Below are positions 1 to 7,013 of a DNA stretch of 14,938 nt, piece after piece (position 1 is the stretch's first letter; the number at the start of each line of letters is the position of its first letter). Both the position numbers and the translations under genes were made by a program. The stretch covers positions 1-14,938 of the forward strand of contig SKGH01000054.1 of the NCBI GenBank assembly GCA_007117575.1. Reading direction: 5' to 3'. A model generated the notes under the pieces. That model saw nothing but the letters and a program-made list of their open reading frames with translations. It ran no database searches and was not told the origin of the DNA. Source of the stretch: Candidatus Kaiserbacteria bacterium. GTDB taxonomy: Bacteria; Patescibacteriota; Minisyncoccia; Phycocordibacterales; UBA918.

Positions 1-11
1 ATATTTTTAGC

Positions 12-46
12 CACTCCGGACCTCGATGAGACTCCAAACAGTTTCT
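12..46 (+). repeat. Dispersed repeat, copy A
   Basis: This 35-nt segment matches 4895-4929 at 32 of 35 positions in the same orientation. The reverse complement of its right end also matches 4770-4789 at 19 of 20. In frame it reads DLDETPNSF and then a TAA stop at 46-48, so it could be the end of an upstream gene. The match to the intergenic copies makes a repeat end more likely. If it is the right end of an element like the one at 4771-4928, the body lies left of this window. Confidence 0.6.
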
Positions 47-107
47 AACGTAACAAACCAAAAAATGTTTTAGTCAGTCACGAAAGAATATAAATGATCA
101 CGGAAAC

Positions 108-128
108 CGGGGCTGGGTCAGTGCCTCG
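108..128 (+). other. GC-rich hairpin in the spacer upstream of secG
   Basis: CGGGGC (108-113) can pair with GCCTCG (123-128) around a 9-nt loop, with one G-U pair. It lies in a small GC-rich island (about 100-130) in otherwise AT-rich DNA. No T-tract follows, so it is not a normal intrinsic terminator. It could be part of a structured RNA that begins left of the window. Nothing else gene-like is seen in 47-169. Confidence 0.3.
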
Positions 129-169
129 AACTTCATCAGAAACGCGTAAGTCATGGAATCAAAAATAAA

Positions 170-198
170 TTGCATATATTTTTACTTTTTGCTAGTAT
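170..198 (+). promoter_or_regulatory. Predicted secG promoter, near-leaderless
   Basis: TTGCAT (170-175), a 17-nt spacer and TAGTAT (193-198), with an extended -10 TG at 190-191. The expected start of transcription is about 205, only 3 nt before the secG ATG. The GGAAAG at 199-204 would then lie outside the mRNA and could not serve as a ribosome binding site. Confidence 0.5.
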
Positions 199-207
199 GG
201 AAAGCAA

Positions 208-450
208 ATGGAATTCATATATTCGTTCATAATGCCTGTGTTGCCGTACATACAGATAATTCTGTCTGTACTTTTGGTTAGTGCGGTTTTACTTCAACAG
301 CGCGGTTCAAGCTTAGGTGGCGCTTTCGGTAGCGACAACTTCAGTGCTACGTTTCATAAACGCAGAGGCAGTGAGCTTTTTCTATTCCGATTTACCATTG
401 TAGTGGGAGTCTTATTCGTATTAGCTTCAATATTAAGCATTACTTTCTAG
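208..450 (+). CDS. secG: Preprotein translocase subunit SecG
   Basis: SecG is the small non-essential partner of SecY and SecE in the membrane channel that exports unfolded proteins. The 80-residue product has the family layout: a first membrane helix at about residues 10-29, the conserved cytoplasmic loop LLQQRGSSLGGAFG (28-41), a short basic stretch (KRR, 51-53) and a second helix at about 58-79. Length is normal for the family. The ATG at 208 gives the full first helix and lies 10 nt beyond a good -10 box, so the mRNA is probably almost leaderless. A GC hairpin terminator at about 602 separates it from the next gene. Substrates of this export route in the window include the polymer-forming protein, the anchored protease, the anchored glycosidase and the solute-binding protein. 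Confidence 0.95.
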   Translation: MEFIYSFIMPVLPYIQIILSVLLVSAVLLQQRGSSLGGAFGSDNFSATFHKRRGSELFLFRFTIVVGVLFVLASILSITF

Positions 451-601
451 TCTGTTAATGATTATTTAGTTTATACTGCATTTTATATTTTATATAAAAT
501 AAATAATACAGACCGAAGGTTATAGGGATTAAAACGTAGATGTGAATATTAATTTTTGACTCTATGATTTTGAATTATAATACACATAAAAATCACAACC
601 T

Positions 602-618
602 CCCCGAGCGGGGTTTTT
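602..618 (+). terminator. Intrinsic terminator after secG
   Basis: CCCC (602-605) pairs with GGGG (610-613) around GAGC, followed by five T residues (614-618). The stem is short but pure GC in an AT-rich spacer, and the T-run is correctly placed. The remaining secG to 759 spacer (451-758, 308 nt) is very AT-rich. It holds a 16-bp AT palindrome (486-501) and a candidate promoter after this terminator. Confidence 0.6.
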
Positions 619-639
619 AATAAATTTTTGAAAATGCAG

Positions 640-668
640 TTGTCTAATTTAAACTCTTGCCATATACA
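640..668 (+). promoter_or_regulatory. Candidate promoter for the solute-binding protein gene
   Basis: TTGTCT (640-645), a 17-nt spacer and TATACA (663-668), lying just after the secG terminator. Transcription would start near 675 and give a leader of about 84 nt. This is unlike most other genes here, where the -10 box abuts the ATG. The DNA is AT-rich, so chance matches are likely. Confidence 0.35.
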
Positions 669-744
669 GTATATATACTTTAGTCATTTTAAATTATTTA
701 GTTAATTCAAAATTACAAATTACTTCAAGTAAGTTAATTACTAC

Positions 745-762
745 ATGATTCAAAAGCCATGA
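745..762 (+). other. Five-codon upstream ORF overlapping the next start
   Basis: ATG at 745 opens a five-codon frame (MIQKP) whose TGA stop (760-762) overlaps the ATG at 759 in an ATGA arrangement. Neither start has a Shine-Dalgarno sequence. The geometry would allow translation to restart at 759. It may equally be chance. Confidence 0.2.
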
Positions 763-2528
763 AAAGTGATGATAATAAATTAAATTTGATTGACAGATAC
801 TTTGCCTTCATTGATCGCCGAGGTATTTTCGATAAGTTATTATTTTATATAGCGACAATTGCCTTTGCCATAGCTTCTTTCCAACTTATATTGACCGTCA
901 ATGCCGAATATATCGTCACGGAACCGGCCCGCGGAGGTGTATTGGTTGAAGGTATAATAGGAACTCCACGGTTTGTAAATCCCGTACTAGCTATCACCCA
1001 AGCAGACATGGACACGGCTTCTTTAGTATTCAGTGGGCTGATGCGTATTGATGAGAAAGGAAATTTAGTACCGGACGTGGCTGAATCAATACAAATTTCT
1101 GAGGATGGTACAACCTATAACGTGCAAATTCGTAGAGATATTCTATTTCATGACGGTAACCCTTTAACCGCTTCAGATTTTGCCTTTACCATTGCTTTAA
1201 TACAAGACCCTGACCTTAAAAGTCCCTTACGTGGAGAGTGGAATGATGTAGATGTAGAAATTATCAATGACTACGAAATTCAAATAACCTTAGACGAACC
1301 CCATGTACCTTTTATGGAAAACCTTACAGTAGGTATACTGCAAAGAGCATTATGGAGTGAGCTTCCAATAGAGCAAATACCCTTTAGTCATCACAATACC
1401 GAATCTATAGGCACGGGACCGTATCAAATAAGCGATTCCTTACGCTCATCATCAGGACTGATTAAAGCTTTTCGTCTCACGCCTCACCCATACTCCCCAC
1501 AAGCCAGAGCTAAGATTTCCACCATAGTACTACAGTTTTATCAGAACGAGAATGAGATCCTAAAGGCACTGAATGATAAAAAAATAAGTAGTTCGCCCAG
1601 CTTATCAGCTAAAGTGGCCACTAATGTCAATACCGACCATTACGATATTATAAAACACCCCCTACCTCGTACTTTCGGGATTTTTCTTAACCAAAACCGG
1701 TCTGCCTCACTACGTGACCAGTCGGTTCGCAGAGCTCTTTCTGAAGTAATCGACCGCAATATTCTGGTTGAAAAAATACTACACTCAAACGGAATCCCCA
1801 TACACTCACCTATACCTCCGGACTTTCTTGCTGTAGAATCTCCTAGTCTTACTGAATACCCGGAGACAAAAACTTCCACAACCACAACTGAAAATAGACA
1901 AGATATAGCCAGTCAACATCTTAGAAATGGTGGTTGGTCAAAAACAGAAGACAATACATGGAAAAAAGAGATAGATGAACAAGATGTTGAGATCCATATT
2001 TCATTAGTGACAGCTAATAATCCAATGTTTGAAGCTGTAGCCAGTTATATTGCCGAACAATGGGAATCTATAGGTATAAAAGTAACCATCACACAATACG
2101 AAGAAGCTGACTTGGTACAAAGTATACTGAGACCGCGTGATTTTGAGGCAGTCTTGTATGGTGCGGATATTAAACGTGGTATTGACCTTTATCCTTTTTG
2201 GCATTCATCTCAAAAAAGTGACCCCGGTTTAAATATCGCGCAATACACAAACATTGACGCAGACTCATTGCTTGAAAAGATAGGTACACAAACCGACACT
2301 TCCGACCGAGAAAAAATGATAAGAGAATTTGAACAACTGATAATCACTGAGCTACCGGCAATCTTTTTATTCGCGGCTACTTTTACGCACGTAATAGATA
2401 AAGACATACACACCAGCGACTTTAGAAGATTGGGTAAGCCGAGTGATCGGTTCGCCAATATTCACGAGTGGCACGTTAATTCAAAGAGAGTATGGCCTAT
2501 TTTTATCGATACAGAAAATTACCGTTAG
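759..2528 (+). CDS. Membrane-anchored ABC-type solute-binding protein, family 5 (peptide-binding type)
   Basis: The 589-residue product has the extracytoplasmic solute-binding family 5 fold (DppA/OppA/NikA type), which binds oligopeptides or similar ligands for import. Family hallmarks are an N-terminal stretch with ITQADMDTASLVFSGLM (about 80-95), the region DGTTYNVQIRRDILFHDGNP and the segment AEQWESIGIKVTITQYEE near residue 435. Residues about 26-47 form one hydrophobic helix after a short charged cytoplasmic tail. There is no lipobox Cys, so it looks like an uncleaved signal anchor rather than a lipoprotein. No permease or ATPase gene is nearby, so it must work with distant partners or act as a stand-alone binding protein. 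It lies between secG and the RNase J gene on the same strand. The ATG at 759 keeps the full anchor. Ligand unknown. Confidence 0.88.
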   Translation: MKSDDNKLNLIDRYFAFIDRRGIFDKLLFYIATIAFAIASFQLILTVNAEYIVTEPARGGVLVEGIIGTPRFVNPVLAITQADMDTASLVFSGLMRIDEKGNLVPDVAESIQISEDGTTYNVQIRRDILFHDGNPLTASDFAFTIALIQDPDLKSPLRGEWNDVDVEIINDYEIQITLDEPHVPFMENLTVGILQRALWSELPIEQIPFSHHNTESIGTGPYQISDSLRSSSGLIKAFRLTPHPYSPQARAKISTIVLQFYQNENEILKALNDKKISSSPSLSAKVATNVNTDHYDIIKHPLPRTFGIFLNQNRSASLRDQSVRRALSEVIDRNILVEKILHSNGIPIHSPIPPDFLAVESPSLTEYPETKTSTTTTENRQDIASQHLRNGGWSKTEDNTWKKEIDEQDVEIHISLVTANNPMFEAVASYIAEQWESIGIKVTITQYEEADLVQSILRPRDFEAVLYGADIKRGIDLYPFWHSSQKSDPGLNIAQYTNIDADSLLEKIGTQTDTSDREKMIREFEQLIITELPAIFLFAATFTHVIDKDIHTSDFRRLGKPSDRFANIHEWHVNSKRVWPIFIDTENYR

Positions 2529-2557
2529 CAAGTAAATTTTTTAAAATTAATAAACAA

Positions 2558-2612
2558 CAGTTATTATCTAACAAACTTGTGGAGAAAAATTAAGGAATAT
2601 GTGTAATAACTG
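2558..2612 (+). repeat. Inverted repeat in the spacer before RNase J
   Basis: CAGTTATTA (2558-2566) and TAATAACTG (2604-2612) are a perfect 9-bp inverted repeat around 37 nt. In a transcript reading through from the solute-binding gene it could form a stem. If RNase J is transcribed from the promoter at 2633-2660 the repeat lies upstream and could only act as DNA or in the read-through transcript. Chance is possible in such AT-rich DNA. Confidence 0.3.
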
Positions 2613-2632
2613 ATCACATTTAAACAAAATTA

Positions 2633-2660
2633 TTTTCATACTATTAAAAATTAGTAATAT
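2633..2660 (+). promoter_or_regulatory. Candidate leaderless promoter of the RNase J gene
   Basis: TTTTCA (2633-2638), a 16-nt spacer and TAATAT (2655-2660). Seven bases past the -10 box is exactly the A of the ATG at 2667, so the mRNA would be leaderless. No Shine-Dalgarno sequence precedes the start. Confidence 0.4.
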
Positions 2661-2666
2661 AAATTT

Positions 2667-4664
2667 ATGAACAACACAGAACCAAATAATGGTAACAGAA
2701 ATAATTCCCAGACGAGACGTGATACAAACAGAAATAATGTTTCCAGAAACAGACCGTCAGGAAGAAATACCAACCATGCAAATAACCATACAAACAGAAA
2801 CGTTAACCGCCAAAATACTCGCACCATAGCTGTTAGCAGTAACAATAAGCGCACAAACAGCAGACCGGTAAGAAGTAACAACAGTCGACGAAGAAGTAGG
2901 AATTCACGCAGACCAAGCACTGCTCCGGTCTTAACTCATCGCCTTAGTACCACCTCTGACAGAGACGTGCGTATACCTGAAATAACTGACGAAGATACAG
3001 TAAGAGTTATACCCATTGCAGGCGTGGAGGAAATAGGTCGAAACATGACTTTGGTTGAGACCAAAGACGACCTGATCATCTTCGACATAGGATTCCAATT
3101 TGTGTCACCGGAAAGTAATGCTCCCGGAATAAATTACATACTACCTAATACTCAGTACGTAGAAGAGCGTAAACATAAACTACGCGCCTTAGTGGTGACC
3201 CATGCCCACTTAGATCACATTGGGGGCATACCTTACGTTATGGAACGTATTGGTAATCCGCCCATATATACCCAATACCTTACTTCTCTCATGATACAAA
3301 AAAGACAGGAAGAATTTCCTCATCTGGATCCTGTTAATATAAACGTTATCAAAGAAGGAGAATCATTTACTATCGGTAATACAAAGATTAAAACTTTTCC
3401 CGTCACCCACTCTATTCCTGACTGTATGGGTGTGTCCGTGGAGACGAAACATGGCAACATTGTGATAACCGGTGACTTGAAAGTAGACCATCAAGACGGA
3501 GAACCTGTATTGGAAGAAAAAGAAGTTTGGCAAAAAATAGGCGAAGATAATAACTTACTTTTAGTCTGTGACTCTACAAACGCCGACCGTGATGGTTGGT
3601 CAGCACCTGAAGGTGAAGTATTTCACAATCTGGAACAGATAATACGCAACACCAATAGCCGGTTAGTTATCGGTACTTTTGCCTCACAGTTTGACAGACT
3701 TTTTAACATCATTCACGTTTGTGAAGAAGTTGGCAAAAAGGTGGTACTGGAAGGTCGAAGTATTAAAACAAATATAGAAATAGCCACTACTGCCGAACTA
3801 CTAAAAGTCAAACCTGATACTTTTATCAACGCTTACGACATGCCTAACTACCCCAGCGACAGAATAGTCATTCTTTCAACCGGTGCTCAGGGTGAAGAAT
3901 TTGCCGCCCTGATGAGGATGGCTACGGGCAATCATAAATCTGTCACTTTAAACGAAAGAGACACCATAGTGTTATCATCATCGGTTATTCCGGGCAACGA
4001 GATTGCCGTTCAAAAACTCAAAGACAACCTTTACCGTAACAACGTGCGAGTAATTAACTATCGCTCGGCAACTGTCCACTCTTCCGGTCATGGAAACATG
4101 AACGAACTTATTTGGATCAATAAAACTGTAAAGCCTAAATTTTTACTCCCCGTTCATGGACACCATTCACACCTAAAAAGTCACATGTTCGTTGCCATTG
4201 AAAACGGCTTTCCGCGTGAAAATATAGTGGTACCTGATAATGGCAGTATCATTGATATAATAAATGGCAATGAAATTGTGGTTCAAAAAGAAAAGGCTCC
4301 GAACGAACTGGTGATGGTCGATGGTTTTTCCGTTGGTGCCAAGCAAGAAGTGGTATTACGTGACCGACAGTCATTAGCCGAAGATGGCATGTTTGTTATT
4401 ATCGCGACTGTAAATAGCAGAACCGGCCGACTACGCAAATCGCCTGACATTATTTCTCGAGGTTTTGTTTACTTAAGAGAAAACCAACAACTTTTAGCCG
4501 AAGCCAGGGTATTGATCAAAAAAACGGTTGAAAAACAAACTGCCAGAATGAACCCTATAGACCTTGATCTGGTAAAAGACGAGTTGGCAGACACTATCAG
4601 TGGCTTCTTAATGCAAAAGACCAGTAAATCTCCAATGGTCATACCTGTTCTTATAGGTATATAA
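2667..4664 (+). CDS. rnj: Ribonuclease J with long Asn/Arg-rich N-terminal extension
   Basis: RNase J is a metallo-beta-lactamase/beta-CASP nuclease with 5'-3' exonuclease and endonuclease activity in mRNA decay and rRNA maturation. The zinc motif HAHLDH is at residues 179-184, with His248 and Asp270 (in ITGDLKVDH) as further metal ligands. The late beta-CASP motifs SSGHGN and PVHGHHSHL follow, then the RNase J C-terminal domain. The product has 665 residues against about 555 in Bacillus RNase J1. The excess is a low-complexity tail of about 105 residues, rich in Asn, Arg, Ser and Thr, which should be disordered and may bind RNA. The catalytic part is intact. A strong terminator follows. The ATG at 2667 is supported by the closely placed -10 box. 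Only one RNase J is seen, so J1 and J2 cannot be told apart. Confidence 0.95.
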   Translation: MNNTEPNNGNRNNSQTRRDTNRNNVSRNRPSGRNTNHANNHTNRNVNRQNTRTIAVSSNNKRTNSRPVRSNNSRRRSRNSRRPSTAPVLTHRLSTTSDRDVRIPEITDEDTVRVIPIAGVEEIGRNMTLVETKDDLIIFDIGFQFVSPESNAPGINYILPNTQYVEERKHKLRALVVTHAHLDHIGGIPYVMERIGNPPIYTQYLTSLMIQKRQEEFPHLDPVNINVIKEGESFTIGNTKIKTFPVTHSIPDCMGVSVETKHGNIVITGDLKVDHQDGEPVLEEKEVWQKIGEDNNLLLVCDSTNADRDGWSAPEGEVFHNLEQIIRNTNSRLVIGTFASQFDRLFNIIHVCEEVGKKVVLEGRSIKTNIEIATTAELLKVKPDTFINAYDMPNYPSDRIVILSTGAQGEEFAALMRMATGNHKSVTLNERDTIVLSSSVIPGNEIAVQKLKDNLYRNNVRVINYRSATVHSSGHGNMNELIWINKTVKPKFLLPVHGHHSHLKSHMFVAIENGFPRENIVVPDNGSIIDIINGNEIVVQKEKAPNELVMVDGFSVGAKQEVVLRDRQSLAEDGMFVIIATVNSRTGRLRKSPDIISRGFVYLRENQQLLAEARVLIKKTVEKQTARMNPIDLDLVKDELADTISGFLMQKTSKSPMVIPVLIGI

Positions 4665-4686
4665 ATATACCTACTCTATACAGTCT

Positions 4687-4718
4687 AAAAACCCACCACA
4701 ACTGTCAGGTGGGTTTTT
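4687..4718 (+). terminator. Strong intrinsic terminator after RNase J
   Basis: A perfect 11-bp stem (4687-4697 with 4708-4718) of AAAAACCCACC and GGTGGGTTTTT encloses a 10-nt loop. The A-run and T-run make it able to work in both directions. It ends the RNase J transcript, 23 nt after the stop codon. Confidence 0.9.
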
Positions 4719-4769
4719 AGAAACCGTTTTTAAATATCTTTAATCATTGTCTGAGGTAACCGTGAACTT

Positions 4770-4789
4770 AGAAACTGTTTGAAGTCTCA
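4770..4789 (-). repeat. Dispersed repeat, inverted partial copy B
   Basis: AGAAACTGTTTGAAGTCTCA on the plus strand is the reverse complement of the end of copies A and C, with 19 of 20 matches to each. It forms the left end of the candidate element at 4771-4928. A more degenerate look-alike, TTAGAAACCGTTT, lies at 4717-4729. Confidence 0.6.
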
Positions 4790-4928
4790 CCACAAAGCTT
4801 ACTTCGTTATGGTCGCTCTGCTTTCTAAGAATACGTCTTACAAACAACATATATTGAAACCGGTTCAAGATTGTTTCGGGTCTTCGTGTCTACTCACTCA
4901 GGACCTCGATGAGACCTCAAACAGTTTC
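4771..4928. mobile_element. Candidate MITE-like element, 158 bp
   Basis: The segment begins GAAACTGTTTGAAGTCTCA and ends with the reverse complement of GAAACTGTTTGAGGTCTCA, so it has 19-bp terminal inverted repeats with one mismatch. A TTA triplet flanks it on both sides (4768-4770 and 4929-4931), as expected for a short target duplication. A related right end occurs at 11-45. The interior has no convincing gene. The plus-strand frame 4755-4952 is open but has no family resemblance. It fills most of the 341-nt gap between RNase J and the MFS gene. A non-autonomous element moved by a transposase elsewhere in the genome is inferred, not shown. Confidence 0.4.
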
Positions 4929-4929
4929 T
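4895..4929 (+). repeat. Dispersed repeat, copy C
   Basis: This segment is 32 of 35 identical to 12-46 in the same orientation, and is the right end of the candidate element at 4771-4928. In the frame of copy A it reads DLDETSNSF. The three differences from copy A include two amino-acid changes, so there is no sign of coding constraint. Confidence 0.65.
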
Positions 4930-4954
4930 TAGACCTAAACGATAGCGTCTAAGA
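4927..4954 (+). other. Hairpin upstream of the MFS gene
   Basis: TCTTAGAC (4927-4934) pairs with GTCTAAGA (4947-4954). CTA/TAG can extend the stem inside, past a bulged C. It straddles the right border of the candidate element and lies just before the promoter at 4984. Function unknown: it could be a weak structured end of an element transcript or an operator. Confidence 0.3.
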
Positions 4955-4983
4955 TGTCCACGAAACAAAAAGTCTTATTGCTT

Positions 4984-4998
4984 TATAATTGCTACAAT
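4984..4998 (+). promoter_or_regulatory. Tandem -10 boxes for the MFS gene, near-leaderless
   Basis: A consensus TATAAT (4984-4989) is followed by an extended -10, TGCTACAAT (4990-4998). From the second box transcription would start at about 5005, one base before the ATG at 5006. From the first, the leader would be about 10 nt. No good -35 or Shine-Dalgarno sequence is visible. Confidence 0.45.
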
Positions 4999-5005
4999 AT
5001 CAATC

Positions 5006-6211
5006 ATGAGTTTGTATTTATATCGTCACCGATTATTGCGCACCATTTATCCGGAAACCATCAGCTTTTGGTCCATCTATCCCCTATCCATTCTTTTTGT
5101 ACTACATACTTTTTTGGTTGTATATGTAAATTCCACCTACATGGAGCAATATATTTCACCCGAATTGGTGGGTATGCTTTTTTTTATTGGTTCAGCTATA
5201 GCCATAATCGCCTTTCTATCAATAAGCTATGTCCTTAGAGCAATAGGTAACTTAGCCTTATCTACCATATTAGCACTCGTCAATTTAACCGCTTTATTAA
5301 CTTTAGGTTACACCACCTATGCACCTCTCGCTATCGGCGCGTTTCTGGTCTTTTTAGTGGCAAACCCACTGATTTTTTTATGCCTAGATATATTCACAGA
5401 ATCCCTTATCGGAGACGATGAATCCAACACCGGAAAAAAACGTGGTCTAATACTTACTCTCATGGCATCAGCCAGTGTTTTGGGCACCATTCTGATGGGT
5501 ACAATCGCGGGCGACGATACCGATCTTTCGTTTGTATATTATACCGCTGCCGGTATTTTTATATTATTTTTATTATTTCTACGTACTCGTTTTTATTCTT
5601 TTAAAGACCCCGAATACAAAATAAAAAAAGTCCGCAATAGCATAAAAGATATCTGGTCTTACCGCGATATGCGGTACGTTGTAATATCTCACTTACTATT
5701 GCAGATATTTTACACTTGGATGGTCATATATTTCCCCATGTATTTAGTCAGGGAAATCGGTATGAGTTGGAATGAAATAAGTATTGTAATTGCAATCGGT
5801 CTTTTGGCTTTTGTAATATTTGAAAGTCCTATAGGCTACATTGCTGACCAATACGTAGGAGAAAAAGAGATGATGGCTATGGGTTTCTTAGTCTTAGCCA
5901 TTACTTCGTCTTGGATATCGTTTTTAATCAGCAGTGCGGTAATTGCTTGGGTGGTACTGATGTTTATATCTCGTATCGGAGCCTCATTAGTGGAAGCAAC
6001 CACGGAAAGTTATTTTTTTAAAAAAATAAAAGGCGGAGATTCTGATGCTATCAGTTTCTTCAGACTGCTTAGACCCCTATCAAACATGTTGGGTGCTTTA
6101 ACCGCCAGTATCACCTTACTTTTTTTACCCTTTAACCTTATGTTCATTGTCCTTGGAATAATGATGATACCGGGTATTTTTATCTCTTGGCAGATCAACG
6201 ATACTAAATGA
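5006..6211 (+). CDS. Major facilitator superfamily transporter
   Basis: The 401-residue protein is almost wholly hydrophobic, with about 12 membrane helices in two halves. The halves are joined by a charged cytoplasmic loop near residues 195-220 (FKDPEYKIKKVRNSIKDI). Size and layout fit MFS secondary carriers, which move small solutes across the cytoplasmic membrane with an ion gradient. The second half carries ESPIGYIADQYVGEKEMM, matching the loop 8-9 copy of the MFS signature (GxxaDrxgrk-like). The substrate cannot be read from the sequence. The start at 5006 is chosen because it fits the tandem -10 boxes. It ends in TGA and converges on the HAD gene with only 43 nt between, and no clear terminator is visible there. 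Confidence 0.85.
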   Translation: MSLYLYRHRLLRTIYPETISFWSIYPLSILFVLHTFLVVYVNSTYMEQYISPELVGMLFFIGSAIAIIAFLSISYVLRAIGNLALSTILALVNLTALLTLGYTTYAPLAIGAFLVFLVANPLIFLCLDIFTESLIGDDESNTGKKRGLILTLMASASVLGTILMGTIAGDDTDLSFVYYTAAGIFILFLLFLRTRFYSFKDPEYKIKKVRNSIKDIWSYRDMRYVVISHLLLQIFYTWMVIYFPMYLVREIGMSWNEISIVIAIGLLAFVIFESPIGYIADQYVGEKEMMAMGFLVLAITSSWISFLISSAVIAWVVLMFISRIGASLVEATTESYFFKKIKGGDSDAISFFRLLRPLSNMLGALTASITLLFLPFNLMFIVLGIMMIPGIFISWQINDTK

Positions 6212-6254
6212 AATAACCCAACCTTACGAGAAATATTTTGCCCATAAATATTGA

Positions 6255-6959
6255 TTAGCTGATCCTATATATAACGTCTTTTCTCTCCACCACCACATCC
6301 CAACTTCGCCTTAGCGCTTCATTATATAAATGTTTATTAGGATTAAAACAGATAGCTTTTGTTACAACCTCTAACAACGGAATATCCGCCTCAGTGTCAC
6401 CAACCGCTAAAGAACGCTCTCTTAAAACGGGATATTTATCAAAAACTCGGTTAGCTATCTTGGCCTTATTTTCTATCAAATAAACCTCATCGACAGTACC
6501 GGTAAACCGATCTGTAGGTCCGACGTCATACATACGACCATACACAACATCAAAACCGTACTCACGACAAAACGGGTCAAGTATCAATTTTGGAGACTGT
6601 GATATGGCCACCAAAAAATAACCTTGTTTCTTGAGTTTTAAGATGAGGTCTCTGGTATATGTGTACACTCTCTTACTCTGTTCATTTACCACAACCTCAC
6701 CAAGTTCCACGAAGGTGGAGTAAGAAACTCCTTTTATATTTTTAAGAAATGCATCAACCAAACTTTCTATATAGTTTTCATAACTCCCTTCCCTTTTCTG
6801 CCACGCGTAATAAGCAGGTAAATAATGATCCTTAACATCTTCTGGAAAAACACCTTTTGCACTTAAAGAATTTACTAATTCAACCAACAAACTTGAACGA
6901 AAAACAGTACCGTCTATATCAAAAAAAGCCACCGGTCGTTTTTCTGATGAAAATGACAT
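6255..6959 (-). CDS. HAD superfamily phosphatase, subfamily IB (SerB-like)
   Basis: The 234-residue product has all four HAD motifs. These are DIDGT with the nucleophile Asp14 and general acid Asp16, Ser120 in AISQSP (motif II), Lys165 in ENKAKI (motif III) and GDTEADIPLL with Asp188 and Asp192 (motif IV). The spacing, with an all-helical cap between motifs I and II, fits subfamily IB, which contains phosphoserine phosphatases and related small-molecule phosphatases. Action on a phosphorylated metabolite in the cytoplasm is expected; the substrate is unknown. It is transcribed from its own promoter, with TATAAT at 6971-6966 placing the transcript start at the A of the ATG. It lies downstream of the polymer-forming protein gene, 54 nt away on the same strand. 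Confidence 0.9.
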   Translation of the reverse strand: MSFSSEKRPVAFFDIDGTVFRSSLLVELVNSLSAKGVFPEDVKDHYLPAYYAWQKREGSYENYIESLVDAFLKNIKGVSYSTFVELGEVVVNEQSKRVYTYTRDLILKLKKQGYFLVAISQSPKLILDPFCREYGFDVVYGRMYDVGPTDRFTGTVDEVYLIENKAKIANRVFDKYPVLRERSLAVGDTEADIPLLEVVTKAICFNPNKHLYNEALRRSWDVVVERKDVIYRIS

Positions 6960-6965
6960 AATACA

Positions 6966-6971
6966 ATTATA
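6966..6971 (-). promoter_or_regulatory. -10 box of the HAD gene, leaderless
   Basis: Read on the minus strand, TATAAT is followed by 6 nt and then the ATG (6959). The predicted transcription start is the A of the start codon itself. The -35 region is poor and there is no room for a ribosome binding site. Confidence 0.5.
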
Positions 6972-7013
6972 TTAACACACCTTTAAACACCTTATTCTCT
7001 AAAAACGAAATAT

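Noticed and set aside
486..501. 16-bp perfect palindrome TATTTTATATAAAATA after secG
   Set aside because: It is all A/T in an extremely AT-rich spacer, so chance is likely. The GC hairpin at 602 is the better terminator.
556..581. TTGACT and TATAAT as a promoter
   Set aside because: The spacer is only 14 nt, and a transcript from here would run at once into the terminator at 602-618.
4755..4952. Open plus-strand frame across the candidate MITE (ends FLDLNDSV)
   Set aside because: It has no good start (first ATG at 4809), no family resemblance, and differences between repeat copies do not look synonymous. It is better explained as repeat sequence.
4954..5238. 94-residue plus-strand ORF overlapping the start of the MFS gene
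   Set aside because: Most of it lies inside the MFS gene in another frame. Its product has no membrane-protein or other family pattern, and the MFS frame is clearly the coding one.
6232..6252. AATATTT/AAATATT hairpin between the convergent MFS and HAD genes as a terminator
   Set aside because: The stem is only A-T pairs, and there is no T-run after it. It is too weak to call.
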